Source: Mesorhizobium mediterraneum (lineage in GTDB: Bacteria; Pseudomonadota; Alphaproteobacteria; Rhizobiales; Rhizobiaceae). Taken from it: 64,000 nt of DNA. The notes beneath the pieces were generated by a model, which was not told the DNA's origin, made no database searches, and saw only the letters and a program-made list of their open reading frames with translations. The stretch covers positions 1 through 64,000 of the forward strand of contig NZ_NPKI01000001.1 of the NCBI RefSeq assembly GCF_002284565.1, in the 5' to 3' direction. A program made the position numbers and the translations under genes. Each line of letters starts with the position of its first letter. Position 1 is the stretch's first letter. Positions 46,624 to 55,567 of this stretch are shown piece by piece.

Positions 46624-46707
46624 CGCATCAGCAGCGTGAATCGGTCGGCAGGGATCGATTCAGGAAAGTCGTTGGACGGCGCTTCCGAAGGGAGCGAGAG
46701 TCGCGCC

Positions 46708-46968
46708 ATGTCGAGCAAGGAAACGGGACCCGTGCATCTGCGCCGCATCGACCCGACACAAAACATGCGGCGCTTCTATGTGCTGGCGATCCAGCCAACG
46801 CTGTTCGGAGGCGCTTCGGTCATCCGCAACTGGGGCCGCATCGGAACGAACGGCCAGTCGATGGTGCAGACATTCGATCAGTCGGAAGAGGCGGACAGCG
46901 CACTGGTCCGCCTCGAGCGGAGCAAGAGGCGAAGGGGCTACCGCGATGCCCAGCCGCCGGAAGCCTGA
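46708..46968 (+). CDS. WGR-domain protein
   Basis: An 86-residue protein that is essentially one WGR domain: NMRRFYVLAIQPTLFGGASVIRNWGRIGTNGQSMVQTF, with the namesake WGRIG, then SALVRLERSKRRRGY. WGR domains bind nucleic acid ends in PARPs, and stand-alone copies are frequent on rhizobial plasmids. The start at 46708 (MSSKETGPVHL) fits relatives. It is 84 bases after the nuclease gene and may be co-transcribed. Confidence 0.88.
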   Translation: MSSKETGPVHLRRIDPTQNMRRFYVLAIQPTLFGGASVIRNWGRIGTNGQSMVQTFDQSEEADSALVRLERSKRRRGYRDAQPPEA

Positions 46969-47069
46969 GGACTATTTGCGCCCATTTGGCAGCACATGCC
47001 GTGAACCACGCGATCGAGCCCGAAGCGGACCAAGCCGTTCGGGCAAGATTAGATCAATGCTTGCGTTGG

Positions 47070-48166
47070 TTACTTGAGTTCCGCCTTTAAATCCAGCAAG
47101 GCAGTTACCGCTGCTCTCGAGAATTTCGGGACGGCGAGAACGAAATTGCTGCTGATGAACTGGTCGGCCGCCCCAAATTCCGGCAGTTCTCGCAATTCAT
47201 CATCCGCTATGGCAGATCGAAGCGCATTGCCGATCTGCAGGGAATCGACAAACCGGAACGGTCGGTTGTGAAGCGACCCGACAGATGGAGCAATCGCGCA
47301 GGGCACGCCTCTTGCCATTTGCAGCTCGGCGATGAACCAGCAAGCGTCGAAGAGTCCGGCTTCACGCTTCGGCCAGTCCGGAGCTGACAGGATTTGCTCG
47401 AGAGTCTCCCTGAGTTCGGGTGCGCAGGGCAATCGGGCAAAGGCGGCGCCAAACCATTTGGGATAGGGCGCATAGCGGCGCTCGACCAGCATGGCGAGCC
47501 GCATGATATTTCCGACCATGCGCGCGGCGATTACGCGGGAGCCAATCTCGTCACCGGCATTCCCGGTTCGACCGATATAGGCGCGTTCCTCGGCGACGCG
47601 TCCCCACTGGGCCGCGAGCTTGTAAAGCCACACAGGTGGGAAGTAGCAAAGGCGATCCCTAAGAGCACTTAGTTCGCCGATCTCGTCTCGAAACACCGCA
47701 CCAGCCGTCACGGTCAAAAACAATTGCTCGGGATAGGAAAGCCAATCGTGCGTGGTGATGTCAGCTGTAAACTGCCTCCCGAGAAAGCGATCGCACCAAG
47801 CCGACAATGTATATAGTTCAACGCCGTGTTCTGATCCCAGCAGACCTTCTCGGGCATCTGCAGCGGACGGACGGACATTGGTGGGGTAGCGAACTGACCA
47901 GCCGTCGAATCTATCGGGCAAGCTGAGGTCCAGGATCCGCATTATCTCCCGGGCTGTCTCGGAAAATTCCGCTTCGGGTGAAAGATCTGCACGCATGGAC
48001 CGTAGTCGTGGTCTGCGGACATATCAGTGCGGTAGCCAAGCACTTCTGACCCGAGGCCAATCCTGGCCGCCGCATGGGGCAGTTTGGGAAAATGCTGTTG
48101 GAGAATAGGTGCAACGAGGCTTTCGTAGAACCGTTGCGACAAGCCAATGCCAACGCCATGAATCAT
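47070..48166 (-). pseudogene. DUF4037 protein gene split by a frameshift
   Basis: From ATG 48166 one frame reads MIHGVGIGLSQRFYESLVAPILQQHFPKLPHAAARIGLGSEVLGYRTDMSADHDYGPCVQIF, a nucleotidyltransferase-like start in which GSEVLGYxTxxSxDHDxGP holds the candidate catalytic acids. At about 47975 the frame must shift by one base to continue as SPEAEFSETAREIMRIL, through DRFLGRQ and WLSYPEQLFLTVTAGAVFRDE, to the stop at 47070. Restoring one missing base would give an intact protein of about 365 residues. It may be a true mutation or a sequencing error. Confidence 0.7.
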
Positions 48167-48297
48167 CGATGAACTCGCAGATATCGGTCCAGCCCAGAGC
48201 GAGCCTCGGCGAACAAGGAAGAGCACAGGGGGTTCATTCTCATTCAGCCCTGTGGCACCTTTGCTCACCCGGCAATGCACCGCTTCACGATAAGACC

Positions 48298-48567
48298 ATG
48301 CCCGAGATACCCCCTTACGAAGACAGCCCCCCGAATGTCGACGCGATAACCGATTACGACTGGCGCCACAGGATCACTTATCTGCGCCTCTTCGACGCAG
48401 CGCGGGACGGGGCCGCCTGGCGGGAGGCTGTCGAGATCATTTTTGGGTTCGATGTCGATGCCCACCCGGAACGCGCCAAACGCATCTATGATAGCCATTT
48501 GGCCCGCGCGCGCTGGATGAGCGAAGTTGGTTATCGGTATCTGGTCCAAGGCCGATTTGTGCAGTGA
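48298..48567 (+). CDS. DUF2285-like small protein
   Basis: An 89-residue protein (MPEIPPYEDSPPNVDAITDYDWRHRITYLRLFDAARDGAAW). The segments YLRLFDAARDGAAWREAVEIIFGFD and RAKRIYDSHLARARWMSEVGYRYL match the DUF2285-type domain found in many proteobacterial mobile-element genes. Helical, probably nucleic-acid binding. The function is unknown. It stands alone between two decayed genes. Confidence 0.75.
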   Translation: MPEIPPYEDSPPNVDAITDYDWRHRITYLRLFDAARDGAAWREAVEIIFGFDVDAHPERAKRIYDSHLARARWMSEVGYRYLVQGRFVQ

Positions 48568-48800
48568 CGATAATTGCGGGGAGGCAGCGATTTTCACACG
48601 GGCATGGGAGGGGGCCGCAGCCCTTGTTCCTCCGACGGGATCAGACCGGCCGCCGCTTCAACGGTCGAATTGAAGTCAATCGTTGCAAATTTGATGAAGG
48701 CCGATGAGTGGACGCCTCGTCCAGAGGGTGATGAAAAGCGGTGGCCCGCTGCCGCCCTTGTCTGGCCGCAACGCGTTTCGCAGGCTTGCCCGATCAGCGA

Positions 48801-49380
48801 TCAGCGTCCCATGATGGCGAGCAGCGCCGCCTGCGAGACGTCAACCGCGATCGAGCATGATGACCGGCATGAGGCTGATGGCGACAGCATCAACCATCGA
48901 CGCGATGAAGAGAAAGCCGAAGGCCAAGGGAAAGGCTGCGATCGCGGGCAGGATGTGGCGCGCCGATCCCGGCGCGACCGCGCGGCTCACCCGCCGTTTC
49001 TCCGCGGCGAAAGGGATCAGCGCCATCAGCGCTATCGCGGCGCAGCCGAGGAGAAGCGCGGCGGGACGGTCGGGCATCAGCGCGATCAGAGCCGGACCGA
49101 ACACGAAACCAAGGGCGCTGGCAGCGGTGTAGACCCCCGTGATCCGGCCGCGCCGCTCTGGCGCTGCGGCAGTGTTCAGCGCCGTTTCGGCGACGATGAA
49201 CATGAGACCCGCACCGCAGCCCAGAACCAGGCGCGCCGCAAAGAGCGGCCAGAAGTCGCGCAGGAAGGCCAGCGCAATGAGCGCCGCCGCCAACAGCCCC
49301 ACGCCTAGCAGCCCAACCGGCGGCCGAGGCGTGGCAGCAGGACCACGCCGGTCATGAGGCCTCCCGTCGGGGCCAGATGG
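48801..49380 (-). pseudogene. MFS transporter fragment
   Basis: A minus-strand fragment of a major facilitator transporter. MTGVVLLPRLGRRLG near 49350 precedes a shift to GLLAAALIALAFLRDFWPLFAARLVLGCGAGLMFIVAETALN, which runs to VDAVAISLMPVIMLDRG. A stop at 48843 reflects another one-base shift, after which DVSQAALLAIMGR can be read to 48801. It spans about 190 of some 400 residues, with at least two frameshifts. Confidence 0.7.
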
Positions 49381-49484
49381 TCATCTCGGATGCAGGCGGC
49401 GAGATTTCTTGCTCCTTCTGCCTGCCGGCGCCCGCTCGGAAAGGCCGAAGGCCCCGCCTTGCGGCGGAGCCCTCGTCGAGGCGA

Positions 49485-49796
49485 TCAGTCCCGGTTGGGG
49501 CGAGACCAGATCAGCTGCAGGCCTTCCTCGCCCTCCACCTCGATCAGGGTGGCGTAGATCGGAGCGGGGAAGCTCGGGTCGTCCAGCTTGACCGAGAGGT
49601 AGTCGCGCTCGGTTTCCCTGGAGACCTTCTGCCAGGCCGCACCCAGCTCGACATTGCCCGAGAAGATGCGGAAGTGCGGGCCCTTGTCGGAGGGGCTCTC
49701 GATGCGAACCAGCTTGGCCTTGACGTTGAGGTTGAGCGTCTTGATCGTGCCCGCAAAACCGTTGCCCGAGGAAGTGAAGGTGCCGATGGTAGCCAT
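49485..49796 (-). CDS. DUF736 protein
   Basis: A 103-residue protein recognised as DUF736 by [30 protein letters not shown], then [43 protein letters not shown]. It is a small beta-rich family extremely common on alphaproteobacterial plasmids and integrative elements near transfer genes. The function is unknown. The start at 49796 fits the family exactly. Confidence 0.92.
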   Translation of the reverse strand: MATIGTFTSSGNGFAGTIKTLNLNVKAKLVRIESPSDKGPHFRIFSGNVELGAAWQKVSRETERDYLSVKLDDPSFPAPIYATLIEVEGEEGLQLIWSRPNRD

Positions 49797-50455
49797 GATG
49801 TCGTCTCCGTGAGTTTCTCGGGCCGCGACCATCGCGACCTCGATGGCGGTCGACAGACCGGAGGCGATCGGCCCGCACCCCGCAGGGGACGCAACGCAGT
49901 GGAGGGCAGCCAGGGCGAGGCTTTCTTGTTCCGCGCGGAATGGCGGCGTAGCCGTCAGGGGAAGAAAGTCGCGACCGGCTGTTGCGGGTTTGAGAACGAG
50001 GCGTAGCGAAGCGAAGACGGCCTTCGGTCAGACCAGCCACATCGAGGACGCAGGTGGTGCGCCCTTCCATGAAACCGCGGCCAGACGACAGGCGAACCCG
50101 GCATGATCACCACAACCGTAGCCACGGTGAGGCGCCATCAAAAACCCCTCCCCGTCAGGCGCGATCGCATAACGACAGACCGTCCAACCGGAAAGGGACG
50201 CCACCGCCGCCTCCTATCCGGTCAAAGGACGACCGGCCGAATGGCGAAAGTCCGGGTCCGGCGTCCGCCCCTTCAAGATGGATGGCCGCTACACGGTCAT
50301 GGAAATACCCATCTAGGCTGGACGTCGGCACGGGCCGGCTGATCTGACCCGGCCCGCCGGGCTACTACCGGAACTGACCGGTGCCACGGCGGCCGCTTCG
50401 GCCGGCTACGGGGCGCCGGTGTGCTGAAGCCACCGACGCGTGCCAGGCGGGACCA
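49797..50455. other. Intergenic region with an ORF remnant
   Basis: About 660 bases between DUF736 and the PP-loop gene. On the plus strand near 50200-50318 a frame reads ASYPVKGRPAEWRKSGSGVR, then FKMDGRYTVMEIPI and a stop. It looks like the end of a real protein, but it has a stop about 10 codons upstream and no start codon. Otherwise nothing recognised. Confidence 0.4.
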
Positions 50456-51322
50456 TTACAGACCGCACATGCCCTCGCATTCATTCGGCCAGAGGTCGAG
50501 CTGGCCGTGGTCGGCCGCTGTAGACAAATCGGCTTCATCGAGGGGAACGCCGGAGCGATGCAGGAAGACCTCGCCGCGTATGCCACGCAGGCCGGTGCGG
50601 ATCGCCCGATCCACCTCCACCGCATCGTCCCATGCCGCCCGGTCGTTGTTCCGCATGGATCGCCACATGGCGTCACTGTGGAAGGGGCAGCCGATGCACG
50701 CGCTCTTCGGCGGTTTCGGATAGCCATGGCTTTTCAGCCAAGCGAGACAGTCCTTTCGGGTCATGCGGCTCTCGATGAGGGGAAAGCGGTTGAGTTGCCA
50801 CGCTGCCCGGCTCGGCTTCATGCGCACCACCTCGTCCATCGAGATGCCCAGCCACTGGTGAACGACGGGATATGTCGGGGAGCGTTTGCGCGTGAGACCA
50901 GCCAGTTCCCGCACCTTGCGGCGGATCGGTTCGATCTTGCTGGTGGTGGTGCATTGTCGCCGTATCATGCCGATCGAGACATTGCCGCGGCGGTCGACGG
51001 TGCGGGTGAAAGCCGGGATCGACGCCCATCTCTTGCCGTTGCCAGCAGCAATCAGGCTCTCCCGAAGATTGCGGGCCGACACGATATGCACCGGGAACGG
51101 CAGGACGTCCGGCGACATCAGCCAGCGAAGATGCTCGTAGACTGCGGCAGGCTCCCAGCCGGTATCGGCGAAGATCGCACAATCCAACGGGCCGAAATGC
51201 CCATGGGCGGCCATCAGCGCGAGCGTGGTGGACTGGACCCCTGCCCCGAGGCTGAGCACACGAAGGCGGATGGGGGATGGCTCCACGCCACCCCCGGCAA
51301 CGATTGGAGAATGGAACATCAC
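50456..51322 (-). CDS. PP-loop (PAPS-reductase/DndC-like) protein
   Basis: A 288-residue adenine-nucleotide alpha-hydrolase-fold protein. The PP-loop is RVLSLGAGVQSTTLALMA (about 21-38), followed by IFADTGWEPAAVYEHL as in PAPS reductases. Cysteines in RRQCTTTSKIEPIRR and in SACIGCPFHSDAMW (CxxC) could bind an Fe-S cluster or take part in sulfur transfer. It overlaps the ArdC gene by 4 bases, so the two are translationally coupled. The family is common on plasmids and phages, and its substrate is not established. A role in nucleic-acid modification is inference. Confidence 0.75.
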   Translation of the reverse strand: MMFHSPIVAGGGVEPSPIRLRVLSLGAGVQSTTLALMAAHGHFGPLDCAIFADTGWEPAAVYEHLRWLMSPDVLPFPVHIVSARNLRESLIAAGNGKRWASIPAFTRTVDRRGNVSIGMIRRQCTTTSKIEPIRRKVRELAGLTRKRSPTYPVVHQWLGISMDEVVRMKPSRAAWQLNRFPLIESRMTRKDCLAWLKSHGYPKPPKSACIGCPFHSDAMWRSMRNNDRAAWDDAVEVDRAIRTGLRGIRGEVFLHRSGVPLDEADLSTAADHGQLDLWPNECEGMCGL

Positions 51323-52245
51323 GCAGCCTCCGTGATCTGTGTCGCATTCGGTTGGAGATCATGCAGATAGTTGACCGCACGCTGGGCATGGGCCGCCGCG
51401 GCAAAGATGAATCGCTTCTCGTTCCTGAGGATTTCGAGCCAGCTTGCCAGGTAGCTGGCATGGTCAGGCCGCGGCTCGAGCTCTGGCACGATGCCGAGGT
51501 CAGCTGCTAAAAAGCAGCCGCCGAGGTCGGCCACGAGCTCTTCGTGGGCCCGGAACTCGCGATCCTTGTGGTAACGGGAGAGGTTGCGATCAAGCCGCTT
51601 TTCCGACCCGACCCAATGGGTCATTTCGTGTCCGAGGGTCGCATAGTAGCCGGGCCTGTCGCGGAAACTCTCGAACGGCGGCATTTGCACAATATCGAGA
51701 GCCGGATTGAAATACGCCTTGTCGCCACCGTGGCGGATGACGGCCCCGGTATTTGCGAAGAAGGCATCCGCATGTTCGATCCGCTCCACCGGATCGGACA
51801 CCGGCGCGGGATTGCCGTAGTACTGCGCGGGCAAGCCGTCGATCTGGTCGGCACAAAACACCGTATAGGCCTTGAGGAACGGGACCCCGCGCTCGACCTC
51901 TTCGCCATAGGCATCGGTTTCGGTGCGCACGATGCGGCTGGCATAGACAACCATCGATCCGGTCTCGCCTTTGCGGACATGACCGCCCAGCTCGACGCTC
52001 TGCTTGAACGTCATCCAGGTCGGGGAAACAAAACCCCTCGAAACCGCCTCCGACCAGAGAAGCAGGGTATTGATCCCCTGATACGGCAGTCCATTGTGGC
52101 GCAGCGGGCGCGTGATACGCCCCGTGGTGTTCGCCGCGCTCCACGGCTTCACCCACGGACGCACGCCCTTTTCCAGCTCCGCGACGATGCGGTCGGTGAT
52201 CTTCGCGTAGATATCGACGCGGGATTTGTTGCTCTTCCTGTCCAT
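51319..52245 (-). CDS. ardC: ArdC-family antirestriction protein
   Basis: A 308-residue protein. The N-terminal ssDNA-binding domain holds DIYAKITDRIVAELEKGVRPWVKPW, then PYQGINTLLLWSEAVSRGFVSPTWMTFKQ and GGHVRKGETGSMVVYAS. The C-terminal zincin-like metallopeptidase carries the zinc motif GHEMTHW and downstream EFRAHEELVADLGGCFLAADLGI. ArdC proteins protect incoming single-stranded plasmid DNA from host restriction. The start at 52245 (MDRKSNKSRVD) is preferred over an ATG ten codons upstream. Confidence 0.93.
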   Translation of the reverse strand: MDRKSNKSRVDIYAKITDRIVAELEKGVRPWVKPWSAANTTGRITRPLRHNGLPYQGINTLLLWSEAVSRGFVSPTWMTFKQSVELGGHVRKGETGSMVVYASRIVRTETDAYGEEVERGVPFLKAYTVFCADQIDGLPAQYYGNPAPVSDPVERIEHADAFFANTGAVIRHGGDKAYFNPALDIVQMPPFESFRDRPGYYATLGHEMTHWVGSEKRLDRNLSRYHKDREFRAHEELVADLGGCFLAADLGIVPELEPRPDHASYLASWLEILRNEKRFIFAAAAHAQRAVNYLHDLQPNATQITEAA

Positions 52246-52564
52246 TTTCCGGACCTCCATTCGAGGCCGCGCCAATCGCGGCCGTCACGAGGTCCGACAG
52301 CGCAGGACCGCAGGCCCGCGAACCCGCAGAAGAGCAATCGGAAGGAAGGGACACGTCGCTTGAGGGCCGCAACGTTAGTGGAGGACGGCGAAGCCGTTTC
52401 GCGGAACGAGGACCGGAGCAGGACCAACATTCGTGACTGACCGCGGTTGGCACGGCCGCATCAGGTGGTCTGCCTGCTTTTTCTCATTTATTGCTTTTAG
52501 GCCCAGGGGGCCTGCTACCGAATCGGGTGCCGGGCGCAGCAATGTTGATCAGGCTGGATACCGC
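52246..52564. other. Intergenic region between ardC and the MFS gene
   Basis: 319 bases containing the divergent promoters of ardC (minus) and the MFS gene (plus). No conserved site recognised. A plus-strand open frame extends through 52433-52564 but does not look like transporter sequence. Confidence 0.4.
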
Positions 52565-53756
52565 GTGAGAGCTTTTGAACGACCGCTATTCATTGCATTT
52601 TCGTCCGCTTCTTTCTTTATCGTGGGTGTCGGAATCGTTCTGCCTGCCTGGATAGCTTTCCATGGTGGCGGCTCTCGGCTGGTGGGACTGGTGCTGCTTT
52701 CATCCAGTGTGGCGGGTCTGTTGCTTGCGCCGGTCGCGGGTCATCTGGTCGATCGGCACGATCGGCGGACCGTCACGGTGGCAGGGCAGATGATCAGGGC
52801 CTTGGGGCTGTTCCTTCTCGCTGCCACCGGAATTGTCGCAGAATCTCTGTCGCCAGTGCTTCTCATCGTTTCCGGCGTATTGGGAGCCTTCGGGTTCGCG
52901 CTTTTGGCGGGATCGCTGAGTGGCATTTTGCAGGCGATTGTCCCAGAAGCCCAGCGCATGGGATTCGCCCTTCGGCTCTCCCTCTTTAACCAGGCTGGCA
53001 TAGCGATCGGAACAGGTGCTGCCGGACTTGCCATCGACAGGCTCGGCAGTCCCATGTCTGCCCTGTTGTTCGCACTGGTGGCGCTGGCCTGTCTTCCCAT
53101 GCTGAAGATGATCACGTCGCATGCCGGCAATGTTCAATCGTCGCAGCGGCTCAGCCTCATTCCCGCTTCGAGGCAGGCCCTGAGCTATTTGCTCAACAAT
53201 CCATACAGCCTCTCGGCGGCGGTAACTGTCGGCCTGGCCTTTGCCGTGATCCAGATCACCAATCTGCTCCTTCCAGGTTTTGTGACCCGATCACTCAGCG
53301 GAGACAGCGAACTGTTCGGACTGCTCGAGATGACAGCCGCTGTCGCTGGGATGGTCGCATTGGCGGTTGTCGGCATTCCATCAATTGCCGAACGCCTCCG
53401 AAACCTTACGCCCACAATCCTGATTGCGGCGGGCGCCTCCCTGATTCTGTTCTCCCTGGCTACAAGTCCGGCAGTCGCCGTGGTTCTTTATTGCGTGGCC
53501 GGCATGCTCTGGAACGTGGCCCGAGCGGCAGCCAATGGCCATCTTCTGACAGTCGTGGACACCACGATGATCGGCCGCGTGCAAGCCGCAAGCCTTCACG
53601 ACCCTGCTTACGAGTGGGTTTGGCCTTGCCATATATCTGCTGCCGACAATGGTGCCCGGAGCCTCCGAGGCAACCCTCTACATGGCGTGCGGCTCCGCCA
53701 TTGCGGTCTGCGTTGGCGGCTTGTCCCTGTGGAGCAAAGCTCAAGAGCCGCGCTAA
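52565..53756 (+). pseudogene. MFS transporter broken by a 7-bp tandem duplication
   Basis: A major facilitator permease of about 395 residues from GTG 52565. Several membrane helices are visible, with the loop motif GHLVDRHDRRTVTVAG between helices 2 and 3. The frame is intact up to GRVQA. There GCAAGCC occurs twice in tandem (53581-53594). Removing one copy restores QAFTTLLTSGFGLAIYLLPTMVPG and continues to a stop at 53756 (SLWSKAQEPR), a normal last two helices. As it stands the protein ends in about 60 nonsense residues at 53779. Substrate unknown. Confidence 0.8.
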
Positions 53757-53842
53757 TCCTGGGACTTGCTACGTTATGAGTTTATCGCAAAACCCGCCGT
53801 ACGAAGAAGGCCGGGCGGAGCCGAAGCTCCGCCCGGTGGCAG

Positions 53843-54430
53843 TTAGCCCAGAGCCGCCATCTGCAGATCGGCCGCCTGCCGGCTGACGCCCTGGCCGGGG
53901 TTCTCGACCTGTCGCTCGTAGGGCCTCCAGCTCTCGCCGACGATGTGCTCGTAGGCGGCGACGGCGCCCTCGGCCGCCATGCGCAACGCGTGGGCTTGAA
54001 GGCCCATGTCGGCGGCGAACTCGCGTTTGCGCTGTGCCTTGCTGTCGAAACCGACAGGACCGTCGAGGTCCTCGTCGCGGGTGTCGTTGGCAAGCCTGGC
54101 TGTGGCGTCCTTGGCCTCGGTGACGGCCTTCGAGTAGAACTGGCCTGCTCCATAGGCGGAGCCGACGTAGGAGCCGACGATCCTCTGCAGGTGGATCTGC
54201 ATCGCCTTGTCGGAAAGTCCCTCGGAAAGTGTGTCGGCGCCATCGATCAGGCTGCGCTCGTGGAATTCGCGGATGCCGTCGCTGTCGAGGACGGGGAGGC
54301 CGAAGCTTTCGGAGATGAGCGTGGCCTGATGGCCGTCCGGGCAGCAGAGCCGGACCATTTCGAGTGTCGTGCCCTTGCGGAGCTGGACGACGCGGGCCTT
54401 GGTCCTGGTGGAGCGGGTCGAACTGGACAT
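53843..54430 (-). CDS. Conserved hypothetical protein
   Basis: A 195-residue protein, start MSSSTRSTRTKARVVQLRKGT. The N-terminal half includes MVRLCCPDGHQATLISESFGLPVLD. The C-terminal half is helical, with LSDKAMQIHLQRIVGSYVGSAYGAGQFYSKAVTEAKDATARLAN and MGLQAHALRMAAEGAVAAYEHIVGESWRPYERQ. I do not know a named family, but the type is typical of alphaproteobacterial plasmid accessory blocks. No catalytic motif evident. Confidence 0.65.
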   Translation of the reverse strand: MSSSTRSTRTKARVVQLRKGTTLEMVRLCCPDGHQATLISESFGLPVLDSDGIREFHERSLIDGADTLSEGLSDKAMQIHLQRIVGSYVGSAYGAGQFYSKAVTEAKDATARLANDTRDEDLDGPVGFDSKAQRKREFAADMGLQAHALRMAAEGAVAAYEHIVGESWRPYERQVENPGQGVSRQAADLQMAALG

Positions 54431-54930
54431 TGAGCTTTCCTTTCTAGCGATGCCCTTCAGGTGATCCGGCCCTTGCCGGTCTTCCCTGCGGGTGCGGTCG
54501 AAAGGAACCGGCGGAAGCTGGACGCTTCAGGGTCCGGGACCTGCCAGGCGAGCGAGGTCGGCTTGCGGAAAAGCGGGGGGCCAGTCCTTCACTGGTCCCT
54601 GCGCAGGCCGCGGGCCTGCCTTGCCGAGATCGGCGGGTTCCGGCCGCTCCGCGGCGCGATAGCGGCCTTGAAGGGGCCAGCCGCCGGTTCAGACCGCGGC
54701 AAACCCGCCGGAAAGACCGGCCAGGGATGAATTCGGACATTGGCATGCGGGAGGAAATCAACTGTTTGATTCCCGCCGCCACACGATCCGCCTCCCGCCA
54801 GGCTGCGCGAGGGACGGCGTTGAACTTCGGCTCCTGCCGGTATCGGAGTGCGCCGGTCCGCTGCTGCGGATCAGATCTTCGGCCTGCTCCCACGTCGAAC
54901 TGACAACGCACTGTATTTAATGCCGCGGCA
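54431..54930. other. GC-rich intergenic region
   Basis: 500 bases with several short GC palindromes and no gene that I can support. Open frames on both strands are low-complexity Arg/Pro-rich shadows. It holds the upstream regions of the divergent genes at 54430 and 54931. Confidence 0.4.
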
Positions 54931-55230
54931 ATGACAGATCAGAACGACGACTACGTCTATGATGAGCGACAGGGGAATGGCGACCAGCGTCGGAGATGGC
55001 TGCCATTGCAGCTTCTGCCGGAAGCATCGAAGTGCGCCGGCAAGGTGCTGGACGACGGCGCCTCCGTCGCCCTCATCAAGGACCTCAAGGTCAAAGGCGC
55101 TGGGCAGAGCCTGAAGCAGGGCACGGTGATCAAGTCGATCCGCCTCACCGACAATCCCGACGAAATCGACTGCCGGCATGACGCGATCAAGGGGCTGGTG
55201 TTGCGAACCGAATTCGTACGCAGGCGCTGA
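54931..55230 (+). CDS. PhnA/YjdM-like protein with lost zinc ribbon
   Basis: A 99-residue protein. The C-terminal two thirds, KVLDDGASVALIKDLKVKGAGQSLKQGTVIKSIRLTDNPDEIDCRHDAIKGLVLRTEFV, match the PhnA/YjdM C-terminal domain. The N-terminus in relatives is a CxxC...CxxC zinc ribbon. Here DDYVYDERQG is recognisable, but the cysteines are gone and the following stretch (NGDQRRRWLPLQLLPEASKC) appears to be out of frame. It is therefore probably a damaged gene with a still-open frame. YjdM's role is not firmly known. Confidence 0.65.
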   Translation: MTDQNDDYVYDERQGNGDQRRRWLPLQLLPEASKCAGKVLDDGASVALIKDLKVKGAGQSLKQGTVIKSIRLTDNPDEIDCRHDAIKGLVLRTEFVRRR

Positions 55231-55243
55231 GCAGGCCGCAGTA

Positions 55244-55567
55244 TCAGGCGCGCCTCAGGTCCGGTGGCAGTCTTGCACGCAGCACCTCGATTGCAGCGTC
55301 CTGCCTTGCCAGTTTGCGCGATAGCGCATCGATCTCGTGCTGCCTTTCCTGTGTGATCGCGGCAAGGTTCGATCGATACCGTTCCAGAAATGTCCTGGCA
55401 TCGGCAGGCTTTAGGCGTCGGTGGCCGGTACGCTGGGGCTTGAGCTGCGGAATAATCGCCGTCATCCGCCTTATGATCTGCCGGTCGATCATATCAAGCT
55501 GGCGCTGTGTCTGGCGCCGTGCCTCCTCCATGCGAAAGAGCTGCGCGCGGCGATCGGGGACAGACAT
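55244..55567 (-). CDS. Coiled-coil hypothetical protein
   Basis: A 107-residue protein starting MSVPDRRAQLFRMEEARRQTQRQLDMIDRQIIRRMTAI. It is largely amphipathic helix with heptad-like spacing, ending in RYRSNLAAITQERQHEIDALSRKLARQDAAIEVLRARL. Probably oligomeric. The start overlaps the stop of the DUF7007 gene, and both lie on the minus strand. No family recognised. Confidence 0.6.
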   Translation of the reverse strand: MSVPDRRAQLFRMEEARRQTQRQLDMIDRQIIRRMTAIIPQLKPQRTGHRRLKPADARTFLERYRSNLAAITQERQHEIDALSRKLARQDAAIEVLRARLPPDLRRA

